Shown here: positions 7,335 to 15,472 of the stretch, one piece after another
How positions within the stretch are numbered: the stretch's first letter is position 1
Layout: each line of letters opens with the position of its first letter
DNA from: Alistipes sp.
GTDB lineage: Bacteria > Bacteroidota > Bacteroidia > Bacteroidales > Rikenellaceae
NCBI GenBank assembly: GCA_017560305.1
Contig: JAFYOF010000081.1
Location: forward strand, 1-35,924
Direction of reading: 5' to 3'
DNA: 35,924 nucleotides
Position numbers and translations under genes: made by a program
The notes under the pieces: generated by a model
The model's database searches: none
Told to the model about the DNA's origin: nothing
What the model saw: the letters and a program-made list of their open reading frames with translations, nothing else

Positions 7335-8567
7335 ATGAATGTAATGGAAAAAACACTGAACAAGAGCCTTGTCGCCGTGGGTAACAAGACGCCCGAGCCG
7401 CTGTTTGCCATCTCGCCGAAGGTGGTCAGCGACGAGAAATTCTGGCGATGGGGTGACGACAATATGATGCCCTATGCTCTCTCGCTGATGTCGCGCCGCT
7501 CGACAACCCACCGACGCATCATTAACGACAAGGCGGACTACATCACGGGCAAGGGCTTCTCCTGCGACAGCGAGCAGCCGCTGCTGGTGAGCCTCGTGGA
7601 GCGCGCCAACGGCGAGGGCGAGTCGCTGCGTGAGGTGGTGGCACGGCTGGCATTCGACAAGGCGCTGATGGGAAATGCCTTTCTGGAGGTGGTGACCGAC
7701 GAGGAGCGCTCGTTCCTCTCGCTCTACCATCAGGACGCCTCACGATGCCGACTCGCACGCGACGGCAAGCACATCATACTCCACCACGACTGGAGCCAAT
7801 ACCGCCCCGCCGAGGCTCGCACGCTGCCGCTCTACCCCTCGTTTGAGAGGCAGGAGGATGGCTCGCTGCGCGCTATGGTGCACTACAAGGAGTATGAGCC
7901 TATGTTCTCGCACTATGGCGTGCCGAAGTACATCGCGGGTATGGGTGTGTCGGCAATCGCCTATAAGACAGATTGTTGGAACATATCGCGACTGGAGAAC
8001 TCGTTCCAGCTCTCGGGCGTGATGATGCTCGACGCCTCGGTGGGCAGCGAGCAGGAGGCGGAGCGCATCGTGGAGACCGCACAGCGCAAGTTTGCGGGTC
8101 AGCCGGGGCAGGTGATGTTCGTCATCAAGGAGGGGAGCGAGAACGACAACTCGCGCTTCATACCCATCGGCTCGAACAACGATGGCGACTGGAGCGACCT
8201 GCACGATCAGGCGACCAGCGACATAGTGATTGCCCACTCGTGGTTTCGCTCGCTGAGCGGTCTGGACTACTCGTCGGGCTTCAGCGCCGAGCGCATCCTG
8301 CACGAGTATGAGGTGGCGCTGAACACCGTAATCCTCGCCGAGCAGGAGGTGCTGCTTGCCCCCATCAAGCGCCTGATGAGCGAGGTGGTGGGGATAGACC
8401 CCTCGTCACTCGCCATCGTGAACTGCCCACCGACACGCTCGAAGCCTATATATATGAAGGTGTGGGAGGCACGCAAGGCCGATGGTCTGGAGTACAACCC
8501 CGACGACCCCGAGCAGCAGGCGTTCCTGTCGCAGATAACAAAGTATAATGTAACGAAAATTGGATAA
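7335..8567 (+). CDS. Phage portal protein
   Basis: A 410-residue protein with portal-like layout. The N-terminus is rich in loops (KFWRWGDDNMMPYALSL), followed by an HRRIINDKADYITGKGF segment typical of HK97-type portals. An alternating central region (SLSLYHQDASRC, HHDWSQYRP) comes next, then a long C-terminal helical part (LNTVILAEQEVLLAPIKRLM) fitting the stem and crown. Portals form the dodecameric DNA channel at one capsid vertex and the platform for packaging. A second in-frame ATG lies nine bases after the chosen start and could be the true one. The gene ends 4 bases before the next probable start. The terminase that would dock here is not in the window. Confidence 0.8.
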   Translation: MNVMEKTLNKSLVAVGNKTPEPLFAISPKVVSDEKFWRWGDDNMMPYALSLMSRRSTTHRRIINDKADYITGKGFSCDSEQPLLVSLVERANGEGESLREVVARLAFDKALMGNAFLEVVTDEERSFLSLYHQDASRCRLARDGKHIILHHDWSQYRPAEARTLPLYPSFERQEDGSLRAMVHYKEYEPMFSHYGVPKYIAGMGVSAIAYKTDCWNISRLENSFQLSGVMMLDASVGSEQEAERIVETAQRKFAGQPGQVMFVIKEGSENDNSRFIPIGSNNDGDWSDLHDQATSDIVIAHSWFRSLSGLDYSSGFSAERILHEYEVALNTVILAEQEVLLAPIKRLMSEVVGIDPSSLAIVNCPPTRSKPIYMKVWEARKADGLEYNPDDPEQQAFLSQITKYNVTKIG

Positions 8568-8571
8568 CGCT

Positions 8572-9048
8572 ATGAGAGATAACATCATATCATCGTCGGA
8601 GGTGGTGCAGATTGCCTTCTCCGATGGCGGATACATAGCCCCCGAGACCATTGCCGATGCCGACATTGCGGTGGCTACCGAGCGCTGGATAACGCCCGTG
8701 GTGGGTGAGCCTCTGTTGCAGGCGGTGAGGGCGGGAAAGTACGCCACCTTGAAAAGCGACTACCTCGCCCCAGCCATAGCCCTCTACACGCGTCTGCTGG
8801 TGCAGCCGCGACTGAATGGCGCGACGGGTCAGCTGGGATTGTCCGTTGTGAGCACCTCGACCCAGCGTGCCGCCGACGAGGCTCTGCGAGCGGAGGTGCA
8901 GCGAGCAGTAAAGGAGCGTGCGCGAGCCGCGCTGAAGCAGTTGTCGGCATATCTCGAGGCGCACAAGAGCGAGCACAGGGAGTACGACAGAAGGTCAAAC
9001 ATTTTAAACAGAGTGAGTTGTGATGGAGGCTTTGTGCAGATATTTTAA
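8572..9048 (+). CDS. Head-tail connector-like protein (DUF6712-like)
   Basis: A 158-residue protein from ATG 8572. A TTG four codons upstream would overlap the portal gene, but the ATG four bases after the portal stop is preferred. It is mostly helical, with N-terminal EVVQIAFSDGG, a central LAPAIALYTRLL helix and a charged Ala/Arg/Glu-rich helix (about 100-140). This organisation resembles adaptor proteins that bind the portal from below and link it to the tail. The following holin gene starts within its last codons, indicating translational coupling. The family assignment is tentative. Confidence 0.55.
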   Translation: MRDNIISSSEVVQIAFSDGGYIAPETIADADIAVATERWITPVVGEPLLQAVRAGKYATLKSDYLAPAIALYTRLLVQPRLNGATGQLGLSVVSTSTQRAADEALRAEVQRAVKERARAALKQLSAYLEAHKSEHREYDRRSNILNRVSCDGGFVQIF

Positions 9049-9445
9049 CGGGTGCGTGACTGCGCTGGCAGCCCTGTTTTCGCCCGTAGTGCCACTGGTG
9101 TGGTGCGTAGTGGGCTTCATCTCGTTTGACTTCCTCACGGGCGTGCTCGCCTCGCGTGCCGAGGCACGAAGGGAGGGTCGAGAGTGGTGGTTCACCAGCG
9201 CCCAGGCGTGGCACACGGCGCAGAAACTGGGGCTTACGATTATTGCCCTGTGTATGGCATATCTGATTGACACCGAGATGCTTGACTTTATGCACCTGAA
9301 CCTCACGAAACTCTTTGCGGGGTTTGTGTGCGGTGTGGAGATGTGGTCGTTTTTGGAGAATGCCTGCCGCATAAGCGATGCGCCGCTGCTGGATTTTCTG
9401 CGTCGCTGGGTGGGTCGTAAATTAAGAGAGGAGGTGAGAAAATGA
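9023..9445 (+). CDS. Phage holin (Bacteroidota holin family)
   Basis: A 140-residue membrane protein with three or four hydrophobic segments: about 12-38 (ALFSPVVPLVWCVVGFIS), 68-86 (LGLTIIALCMAYLI) and a weaker one near 95-112. A charged C-terminus (RRWVGRKLREEVRK) follows. Holins time lysis by forming membrane lesions that release or activate the endolysin. It overlaps the upstream connector gene by 26 bases and the downstream lysis gene by 4 bases, giving a compact lysis cassette. The start could also be the GTG one codon earlier; ATG is preferred. Confidence 0.75.
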   Translation: MEALCRYFNGCVTALAALFSPVVPLVWCVVGFISFDFLTGVLASRAEARREGREWWFTSAQAWHTAQKLGLTIIALCMAYLIDTEMLDFMHLNLTKLFAGFVCGVEMWSFLENACRISDAPLLDFLRRWVGRKLREEVRK

Positions 9446-9855
9446 GCCGAGGAATAAGGAACTGCAACCCAGGCAACATACGCCAATCGGGCATCTTCTA
9501 TCGGGGCGAGGTGCAGCCCTCGCAGGATGCCCATTTCAAGCAGTTTGCCTCGATGGCGTGGGGCTACCGCGCGATGTTTGTGCTGCTGGACACCTACCGC
9601 AAGCGCTATGGGCTTGACACCCTGCGAGGGATGATTTCGCGCTACGCACCGCCCACGGAGAACAACACCGACTCCTACATCGCAGCCATCACGGAGTGGA
9701 CTGGTCTGAGTGCCGACGAGCCGCTTGACACCCGCTCGCGACGGGTGATGGTGCCCATCGTGATGGCAATGTCGCGCATCGAAAACGGCATCGCCGCCCG
9801 CTGCCTCGAAGTCGAAGAGGGCTTCGACCTAACGGGGTGGAAGAAAGAAAGGTAG
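9442..9855 (+). CDS. Endolysin-like protein ("structural protein P5" type)
   Basis: A 137-residue soluble protein starting SRGIRNCNPGNIRQSG, a signature of the small lysozyme-like proteins often labelled structural protein P5 in Bacteroidota phages. Other conserved parts are HFKQFASMAWGYRAMF, LRGMISRYAPPTENNT and the YIAAITEW helix. It probably cleaves peptidoglycan during lysis or DNA entry. The gene overlaps the holin by 4 bases and is the last phage-like gene. The chromosomal comEC begins 69 bases later, so this marks the right edge of the phage block as far as can be seen. Confidence 0.75.
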   Translation: MSRGIRNCNPGNIRQSGIFYRGEVQPSQDAHFKQFASMAWGYRAMFVLLDTYRKRYGLDTLRGMISRYAPPTENNTDSYIAAITEWTGLSADEPLDTRSRRVMVPIVMAMSRIENGIAARCLEVEEGFDLTGWKKER

Positions 9856-9861
9856 GTGAAA

Positions 9862-9893
9862 GTTGGTAGAGAGAGGAAAAATTACTATCTTTA
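9862..9893 (+). promoter_or_regulatory. Probable Bacteroidota promoter for comEC
   Basis: A -33-like GTTG at 9862-9865 is separated by 20 bases from TATCTTTA (9886-9893), one base away from the TAnnTTTG -7 consensus. The comEC ATG lies 31 bases downstream. This gives the gene transcription separate from the phage lysis cassette. Confidence 0.5.
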
Positions 9894-9924
9894 TAAAGTA
9901 AATTCCTAACCAAATCTCGAAACT

Positions 9925-11520
9925 ATGAATTCCCCCGTTGAAAACATCCACGCGCGAGTGGAGCGGCTGCCGATGATGGTGGTGCTGGCGGGTGTTGCCG
10001 TGGGGATTGTTTTGGCCGATTGTCTGCGCCCAAATCTGTGGGTTGTGGCGGTCGGCTTTGTTGTTGCCCTTGCCGTGGCGTGTTGGCTCTGTGCGGGGCG
10101 GAATGCAACCCAGAACGCAACCCAGGATGCAACCCGAAGCGTAACCCGCAACGCCCGAAGAAAATGGACTATGGTGGCGGTGGTGATGCTCTCGGGTGCT
10201 CTCGCCATCGGGTTGAGGCGTGCGGGTGATGTGCCGCTTGAGGGGTGGCGTGCGATGGAGATTGAGTTGCTCTCGGTGGCGCATCACTACCCCGAGAAGG
10301 TCGATTTCGATGCCCGTGTGGTTGCTGTGCGTGAGGGTGAGGAGTGGTGTCGCACGGCTATGGATGTGCGTGTGATGACGCCCGCCACGATGGGTTTTGA
10401 GGTGGGCGACAGGGTGGTTGCGCGGAGTCGTCTGCGCAGGTTTGATGAGCGGACAAGTTATGGCGGATATATGCTCCGTGTGGGTGTTGCTGGGCGCATC
10501 TATCTTGATTCGGCGCAGGTGGTGCATCGAGAGAAGGGTCACGCATCGGTGGGCGAGAGGTTGCGCAGTCGTGCTATGCAACGCCTTGAGTCACTGCACT
10601 TAACGCCCTCGGTTGGGGCGGTGGTGTCGGCTATGAGTGTGGGCGAGCGAAGTCATCTCACGCCGCAGTTGAGGCGCAGTTATGTGCGCGCGGGCGGAGC
10701 GCATCTGCTGGCGGTGTCGGGTCTGCATATAGGCTTTTTGTTTGTGGTGGTCAACCTGCTGCTGATGCCACTCACGGCTCTGCGTGGCGGTCAGCTGATG
10801 CGCAGTGTGGTGGCGGTTGTGGTGATATGGCTCTATGCCGCTATGGTGGGGCTCTCGCCCTCGGTGATGCGTGCGGCGGTGATGTTCTCGCTGGTGCAAC
10901 TCTCGACGGCTATGGGCAGTCGCACGGTGCACCTGAACACCCTCTGTTTTGCCGCCACGATGATGCTTCTGTGGGATGCGAGGATGCTCTACGATGCGGG
11001 TTTTCTGCTCTCGGTGCTGGCGGTTGCGGCAATTGTGGAGTGGGGCGTGCCGTTGTCGCGCTGGATATGCCGCCCGAGGGCGGATTACGACCTCACCGAG
11101 GAGCGCTACTCGCTTGTGAAAACGCTCTTTAGACGCTTCAGGCGGAGAGCGTTGAGGGGTGTTGTGACGACCATCGTGGTGAGCCTTGTGGCGAGTGTTG
11201 CGACGATGCCTCTGGCGGCGCATCTCTTTGGCGAGGTGTCGATGTGGAGCGTGGGCGTGGGTGCGCTGATGGTGGTGCTCTGCGCCGTGGCGGTGAGTGG
11301 AGCGCTGGTGTGGGTGATGATGCCTCTGCCGTGGTTTGCGGGGCTCTTTGGGTGGTTGCTCGAGGGCGTTGTGGGTACGATGAACGGCATTGCCGAGTGG
11401 TGCGCCCGGTCCAGTGTGATGGCCCGTAGTGTAGAGGTCGATGCGGCGGCGTGCTGGCTGGTATATATTGCTTTTGCCATTATTACGATAGCGCTTTGGA
11501 GTATGCCGAGAAGGAGATAA
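9925..11520 (+). CDS. comEC: ComEC/Rec2-family DNA uptake channel protein
   Basis: A 531-residue polytopic membrane protein. N-terminal hydrophobic segments (about 12-50 and 73-92) precede a soluble OB-like DUF4131 region. The Competence domain follows, with VGAVVSAMSVGERSHL and GGAHLLAVSGLHIGFLF (about residues 231-270), the family hallmark, and then about eight more membrane helices. In competent bacteria ComEC passes single-stranded DNA across the inner membrane. The C-terminal metallo-beta-lactamase domain of longer ComEC proteins is absent, a form common in Bacteroidota. It sits directly beside the phage-like block. Whether the organism is naturally competent cannot be judged from here. 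Confidence 0.88.
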   Translation: MNSPVENIHARVERLPMMVVLAGVAVGIVLADCLRPNLWVVAVGFVVALAVACWLCAGRNATQNATQDATRSVTRNARRKWTMVAVVMLSGALAIGLRRAGDVPLEGWRAMEIELLSVAHHYPEKVDFDARVVAVREGEEWCRTAMDVRVMTPATMGFEVGDRVVARSRLRRFDERTSYGGYMLRVGVAGRIYLDSAQVVHREKGHASVGERLRSRAMQRLESLHLTPSVGAVVSAMSVGERSHLTPQLRRSYVRAGGAHLLAVSGLHIGFLFVVVNLLLMPLTALRGGQLMRSVVAVVVIWLYAAMVGLSPSVMRAAVMFSLVQLSTAMGSRTVHLNTLCFAATMMLLWDARMLYDAGFLLSVLAVAAIVEWGVPLSRWICRPRADYDLTEERYSLVKTLFRRFRRRALRGVVTTIVVSLVASVATMPLAAHLFGEVSMWSVGVGALMVVLCAVAVSGALVWVMMPLPWFAGLFGWLLEGVVGTMNGIAEWCARSSVMARSVEVDAAACWLVYIAFAIITIALWSMPRRR

Positions 11521-11530
11521 TATTATCTTC

Positions 11531-11735
11531 GGCAGGCGTAACTCCTGTTTTACATTTGCTTTGCCACAAAAGAATAAATCTTCGTGGGTAGCGGGGGTGG
11601 CACAAAGTGTCATACCCACGAAGATTCGGGCTTCGTCCGTTCCATATCTACTTTACCTCCAAAGGATATATTCTTCGTGCAGAGGCGAGTTTATTGCAGG
11701 CAAAGAAAATCCAAAAACAGGCGTTACGCCTGTAT
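11531..11735 (+). repeat. Compound palindromic intergenic element, copy 3
   Basis: The outer stem AATCTTCGTGGGTA/TACCCACGAAGATT pairs 11577-11590 with 11613-11626. The inner stem TGGCAC/GTGTCA (11598-11603 with 11607-11612) has one G-T pair. The asymmetric GCGGGGG lies between the stems. Flanking hairpins are at 11533-11547 (imperfect), 11627-11639 (CGGGC/GTCCG) and 11717-11733 (ACAGGCG/CGCCTGT), the last probably from a second partial unit. Most of the 300-base gap 11521-11820 is explained by this and by the promoter at its right end. Confidence 0.78.
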
Positions 11736-11761
11736 TTTATTACAAACAAGAAAAGGATAAT

Positions 11762-11793
11762 TTTGAAATTTGCCCTCTCAATGCGTATCTTTG
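11762..11793 (+). promoter_or_regulatory. Promoter for the DUF486 gene
   Basis: TTTG (11762-11765), a 20-base spacer, then TATCTTTG (11786-11793): a full match to the Bacteroidota -33/-7 pattern. Transcription should begin near 11800, which excludes the upstream ATG codons at 11770 and 11781 as starts and supports 11821. Confidence 0.75.
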
Positions 11794-11820
11794 CCCCGTG
11801 AAATTTTAATAACACCCCAA

Positions 11821-12189
11821 ATGAAAATTTTCTACACAATCCTGCTGCTGGTGGTATCGAATGTCTTTATGACCTTCGCGTGGTATGGCCACCTGAAGTT
11901 GCAGCAGATGAAACTCATCTCGTCGTGGCCGCTCTATATGGTCATCCTCTTTTCGTGGGTCGTGGCCCTGGCGGAGTATTCGTGTCAGATTCCAGCCAAC
12001 CGCATCGGTTTTGTGGGCAACGGAGGTCCTTTCACGCTGATGCAGTTGAAGATTATTCAGGAGGTCATCACTCTGGTGGTCTTCACGGTCTTCTCTACCG
12101 TTGTGTTCCGTGGCGAGAGCCTTCAGTGGAACCACTTTGCGGCGTTCCTCTGCCTCATCGCAGCGGTCTATTTTATCTTTATGAAGTAA
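11821..12189 (+). CDS. DUF486 (DMT-like) small membrane protein
   Basis: A 122-residue protein with four predicted membrane helices, near residues 2-22, 35-53, 72-95 and 100-121. It contains the DUF486 signatures MTFAWYGHLK and EYSCQIPANRIGF. The family is related to small drug/metabolite transporters, but substrates are unknown. The start at 11821 is chosen because it lies downstream of a clear promoter; a longer frame from 11770 would begin upstream of the transcription start. The methyltransferase gene starts 4 bases after its stop, so the two are probably co-transcribed. Confidence 0.85.
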   Translation: MKIFYTILLLVVSNVFMTFAWYGHLKLQQMKLISSWPLYMVILFSWVVALAEYSCQIPANRIGFVGNGGPFTLMQLKIIQEVITLVVFTVFSTVVFRGESLQWNHFAAFLCLIAAVYFIFMK

Positions 12190-12193
12190 CACG

Positions 12194-13342
12194 ATGACCC
12201 GCGCCGAACTCGACATATTGCTGATGCCCGAAGTTGCCGTTGCCGTACGCGAGAACCTCGAGCGTGACCCTCTGCGCATAGCCCTCGACAAGAGTGTACC
12301 CTATGCCCGCGAGGTAGCCACGCAGGTGAAGTACTTGCAGCGCGCAAGGCGTAAGTTGCCCCGCCTGTATGAGGCGTGCGGCATCATTCCGCCCCGTGCC
12401 TTCGAGCAGTCGTCGAGCGAGGAGTGTGCCTCGGCAAAGGTTATCAGCGGAGGAAGTCTGCTCGATTTGACCTGCGGACTGGGAATGGATTCGGCGGCTC
12501 TGTCGGCAAATTTCGGGCGTGTCGTTGCGCTGGAGCGTGACGAGGTGCTTGCCGATGTTACGCGCGAGAATCTGCGCCGTATGGGTATCGGGAATGTGGA
12601 GGTTGTGACCACCTCGGCGGAGGATTTCCTCGCCACCACGACCGACCATTTCGACTGGATTTATGCCGACCCCGACCGCCGCACCGACAAGGGAGAGAGG
12701 GTCTTTCGTCTGGAGGATTGCTCGCCGAATGTGCTTGCGCTGATGCCCGATATCAAGCGTGTGGGCGACCGCCTCGCGCTGAAGAATTCGCCTCTGTTCG
12801 ATGTCGAGGAGGCGTTCAGGTTGTTCCCCAAAAGCGTTGTGGAGGTGGTGTCGCTGCGTGGCGAGTGCAAGGAGGTGATGATTTATGATGGTGCGCCCTG
12901 TGCCGTTATTGCTGCCGAGGCGGTGGGCAAGGGTCGCGTTGAGTTTCCGTTGGCGGAGGTTGATAACAGCCCCTGCGACGAGCCTTTCGAGCCAAGCCGT
13001 TACACTCATCTTGTCATCCCCGATGTAGCCCTTCAGAAGGCGCGTATCGTGGCTCACGCCCTGCGTGGTAAGGCGGATGTGTGGAGCAACAACTCGTTTG
13101 GCTTTGCACAGGATGGGTGCGAGGGTGTGCTGGCGCGTGTTGAGCGCATCGGTCGCATCGAGCCTTTCGATATCAAGAGTCTCAAGCGCGAGATTAAGGG
13201 CAAGGGCGTGGATATCATCCTCAGGGAGTTCCCTATGGGTGTCGATGAGTTGCGCAAGCGTACGGGCGCCCGCAGCGGTAACGATAAAAAGATAGCCCTC
13301 ACCCGCATCGCAGGCAAGGGCTATACAATATTTCTTGAGTAA
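12194..13342 (+). CDS. Class I SAM methyltransferase with THUMP-like C-terminal domain
   Basis: A 382-residue cytoplasmic protein. Motif I is DLTCGLGMD (91-99) and the acidic SAM ribose-binding residue is about Glu114 in VALERDE. The motif IV position reads YADPDRRT (157-164), the conserved DPDRR of this family. The C-terminal part (about 310-382, KREIKGKGVDII, TRIAGKGYTIFLE) fits the THUMP-like domain found with these Rossmann methyltransferases. An RNA substrate is likely by analogy with related THUMP proteins but is not proven. It is translated immediately after the DUF486 gene and converges with the antiporter gene, 25 bases separating the stops. Confidence 0.82.
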   Translation: MTRAELDILLMPEVAVAVRENLERDPLRIALDKSVPYAREVATQVKYLQRARRKLPRLYEACGIIPPRAFEQSSSEECASAKVISGGSLLDLTCGLGMDSAALSANFGRVVALERDEVLADVTRENLRRMGIGNVEVVTTSAEDFLATTTDHFDWIYADPDRRTDKGERVFRLEDCSPNVLALMPDIKRVGDRLALKNSPLFDVEEAFRLFPKSVVEVVSLRGECKEVMIYDGAPCAVIAAEAVGKGRVEFPLAEVDNSPCDEPFEPSRYTHLVIPDVALQKARIVAHALRGKADVWSNNSFGFAQDGCEGVLARVERIGRIEPFDIKSLKREIKGKGVDIILREFPMGVDELRKRTGARSGNDKKIALTRIAGKGYTIFLE

Positions 13343-13367
13343 ATTTTCCTTTCTACATAGTGGCTTT

Positions 13368-14552
13368 TTACGCCAACTGCTCCGCACCCTCATTTTTGAG
13401 AGCCAGACGCTTCACGATAATCACGAAGCCACCCGTAAGGATAAGGTTCGAGAGGATTGTGAGCAACGAGATAGCGAGCAATGGACCGCCCAGGCCGTAG
13501 CCGAGGCTCACGAAGATGATTCCTGCGCCCACCTCACCGCGTGTGAACATACCGATGCTCAATGCGAGGCGCTCGGTGAGCTTGCGGTCGCGGTAGAAGA
13601 ACATTGGCACCATCTTACCGATGTTAGATATTGCTGTCACAATCAACACATGCATTGCAATCTCGCCCCACGACATCTGACCCACCTGACCGATGAGGCA
13701 GTCGCCCGCAGTGGCTGAGAAGTCAACGCCCACGAAGAGTGGTGCGCTCAAGCCCACGAGGAACATAAAGAGGTAAGAGATAAATGTCGATGCCTTCTCG
13801 TCAGCCTTCGATGTGTTGTGTGAGGTCTTCATCACCATACCCAGTACGAACGCTGGCAGCAACACCTCGATATGGATTGCGGCGTCAGTGCCGAACAGGT
13901 GCTTTGAGAAGAGGTAGAGACCCTGACAGAGGAATACAAGGATTGTAGCATAGCCCAGCACCGATGACCAGTCCTGCTGCATCTTGAACTTGTCGAGCTT
14001 TGTCCAGCCCAGATAGAGGCAGAAGAATACCACGATGGCAACCACGCCCAACTGCCACTTCCAGCCAATCATAAAGATCTGCAAAGGAATCATCAGAAGG
14101 ATGGTGTCGAGGTCGTCGAAGATTGCCAACACTCTGGTTTTCTGATATATCCACGACTTCTTCAAGCCTGCGTTTGCCAACATCGTGAAGAGGATACCCG
14201 CCGATGTAGGAGCGGCAAAACGGCTCAAGAGAAGATTCTCCTTCCACGCATCCCAGCTTGTGAAGAGGTCGCCTGGCAGCAGTGACATATAGTAAACGCA
14301 GATGAGCAACCAGGGGGCTGCTGCTGTTGCCATAGCGATAAAGTAGTCGGCGGTGTAGCTGCGCCAACGGCTCTTGTCCAGGTCGAACTCGCGACCAACA
14401 TTAATCATAATGAATGCCAAGCAGGTGTAGAGCATCACATCGAGTGTGGGTTTTGCAGTTGCAAACTTCTCAACGCCCAACATAATGGGCAGTGCCTGTG
14501 AGGCAATCAGACCAAGAATCAGGAATAGGGAAAAAAGAATAATTTTTCTCAT
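13368..14552 (-). CDS. CPA2-type cation:proton antiporter
   Basis: A 394-residue polytopic membrane protein of roughly 12 helices with a Na+/H+ exchanger fold. LAIFDDLDT (142-150) carries the Asp pair of the ion-binding helix region, and LSIGMFTRGEVGAGI near residue 340 matches the second conserved half of the CPA2 family. It probably exchanges Na+ or K+ for protons across the inner membrane. No C-terminal RCK/TrkA nucleotide-binding domain is present, so regulation would differ from KefC-type proteins. A very good promoter lies upstream. The specific ion cannot be read from the sequence. Confidence 0.85.
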   Translation of the reverse strand: MRKIILFSLFLILGLIASQALPIMLGVEKFATAKPTLDVMLYTCLAFIMINVGREFDLDKSRWRSYTADYFIAMATAAAPWLLICVYYMSLLPGDLFTSWDAWKENLLLSRFAAPTSAGILFTMLANAGLKKSWIYQKTRVLAIFDDLDTILLMIPLQIFMIGWKWQLGVVAIVVFFCLYLGWTKLDKFKMQQDWSSVLGYATILVFLCQGLYLFSKHLFGTDAAIHIEVLLPAFVLGMVMKTSHNTSKADEKASTFISYLFMFLVGLSAPLFVGVDFSATAGDCLIGQVGQMSWGEIAMHVLIVTAISNIGKMVPMFFYRDRKLTERLALSIGMFTRGEVGAGIIFVSLGYGLGGPLLAISLLTILSNLILTGGFVIIVKRLALKNEGAEQLA

Positions 14553-14590
14553 TGCTAAATATTAGTGATTCAAACATTTATATCAGTTTG

Positions 14591-14622
14591 CAAAGATAGG
14601 TCATCGCCGTAAGATGTGCAAA
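14591..14622 (-). promoter_or_regulatory. Promoter for the antiporter gene
   Basis: On the minus strand TTTG (14619-14622) precedes TATCTTTG (14591-14598) with a 20-base spacer, an exact Bacteroidota promoter match. The antiporter ATG is 38 bases beyond the -7 box. Confidence 0.75.
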
Positions 14623-14731
14623 AATAGAGTGTTAAGAAATTATGAATTACATCTTTACACCCTCTCTGCGCTCTGCTCTGGCAGGCTTTTTGCGTCAATT
14701 TCGCCCCTCGATTGTTCCGCTTTGCGCCTTG

Positions 14732-15322
14732 TCACGAGCCGCCGATGATAATCGGAATGCTCCTCTCGCGCGGCATCTTCATACCCAGCGGCAGGGTCAT
14801 TCTCAGGGTGTAGGTGCTCTCCACGCCCTTGCCATCCTTCATTGCGGGCACCCATCGTGGGGCGGTGGCGAGAGCCTTCTGCACACGCTTCAGCAGTCGC
14901 TTGTCGGTCGCCTCCAGCACCTCGTCTACGACAGCCTGACCATCGGGCTGTATGTTGAGGCGGATGACCACCCTCGCAACGGGGTTGGCGGGGTACTCCC
15001 ACTTCACATTGCGGTTCACATAGTCAGCCAGCAGGGCGCTGCGGCCATCAATCTCAAATCGCGCGGGTGTGTCGTAGCGCAGCGAGATGAGGATGACGCC
15101 GTTCGATGCATCCTGACCATACTTCGCCACGCTCTCCTCGTCGGCGGGCAGCAGCGTGTTGGTGGCTATGTCGTCGGGGTCGATGCGCTTGACCTCATCC
15201 TCGCTCATCCTCACGCCATTTACGATGTATATGGGCGGACGATGCACAAAGACCTGCGCCACGGCATCTGCCGAGCCTATGGCAATGAGAAAGAGTAGGA
15301 TTATGTAGCGAAGAGTTTTCAT
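14732..15322 (-). CDS. Secreted TonB C-terminal-domain protein with plug-like segment
   Basis: A 196-residue protein from ATG 15322, chosen because a signal peptide (KTLRYIILLFLIAIGSADAVAQ) starts there; an upstream ATG at 15367 would add 15 residues without one. Residues about 30-82 resemble a fragment of a TonB-dependent receptor plug: PIYIVNGV, a DDI step, LPADEESVAKYG and DASNGVILISL, as in the SusC-type ALYGSRGANGVILI motif. Residues about 108-180 resemble a TonB C-terminal domain (YPANPVARVVIRLNIQPDG..., RWVPAMKDGKGVES). It has a cleavable-looking signal but no long proline-rich spacer, so it is not a classic TonB. Function is uncertain. Confidence 0.7.
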   Translation of the reverse strand: MKTLRYIILLFLIAIGSADAVAQVFVHRPPIYIVNGVRMSEDEVKRIDPDDIATNTLLPADEESVAKYGQDASNGVILISLRYDTPARFEIDGRSALLADYVNRNVKWEYPANPVARVVIRLNIQPDGQAVVDEVLEATDKRLLKRVQKALATAPRWVPAMKDGKGVESTYTLRMTLPLGMKMPRERSIPIIIGGS

Positions 15323-15408
15323 TTCACTGTTTTTATTTAACGGCAGCATTAACGGCCGAGCTTTCACTTTTTTTACCTAACGCCCCTGCCGCAATTTTAG
15401 TATATCCC

Positions 15409-15452
15409 GAAAAAGCAAGCCGCCTGACTTGGTGCCAGACGACTTTGCTTTT
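15409..15452 (-). terminator. Terminator of the VTC/DUF4956/DUF2490 operon
   Basis: On the minus strand a long hairpin has arms AAAAGCAA-AGTCGTCTG and CAGGCGGC-TTGCTTTT, with one bulge and G-U pairs, and the right arm runs into a T-rich end. It lies 20 bases past the DUF2490 stop. Confidence 0.7.
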
Positions 15453-15472
15453 GTTTCAAGTGTAGTTCTTTT

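Noticed and set aside
1..9855. Terminase, tape measure or integrase in the phage block
   Set aside because: No product in this part has Walker-type ATPase and nuclease motifs, great helical length or recombinase residues; they may lie before base 1.
10600..11619. Long open frame (339 codons) on the minus strand across comEC
   Set aside because: It lies wholly antisense to the well-supported comEC gene, is rich in His, Arg and Gln as typical of a shadow frame in G+C-rich DNA, and has no family features.
11770..11820. Upstream start for the DUF486 gene
   Set aside because: The ATG at 11770 lies inside the promoter, before the expected transcription start, and would add residues not typical of the family.
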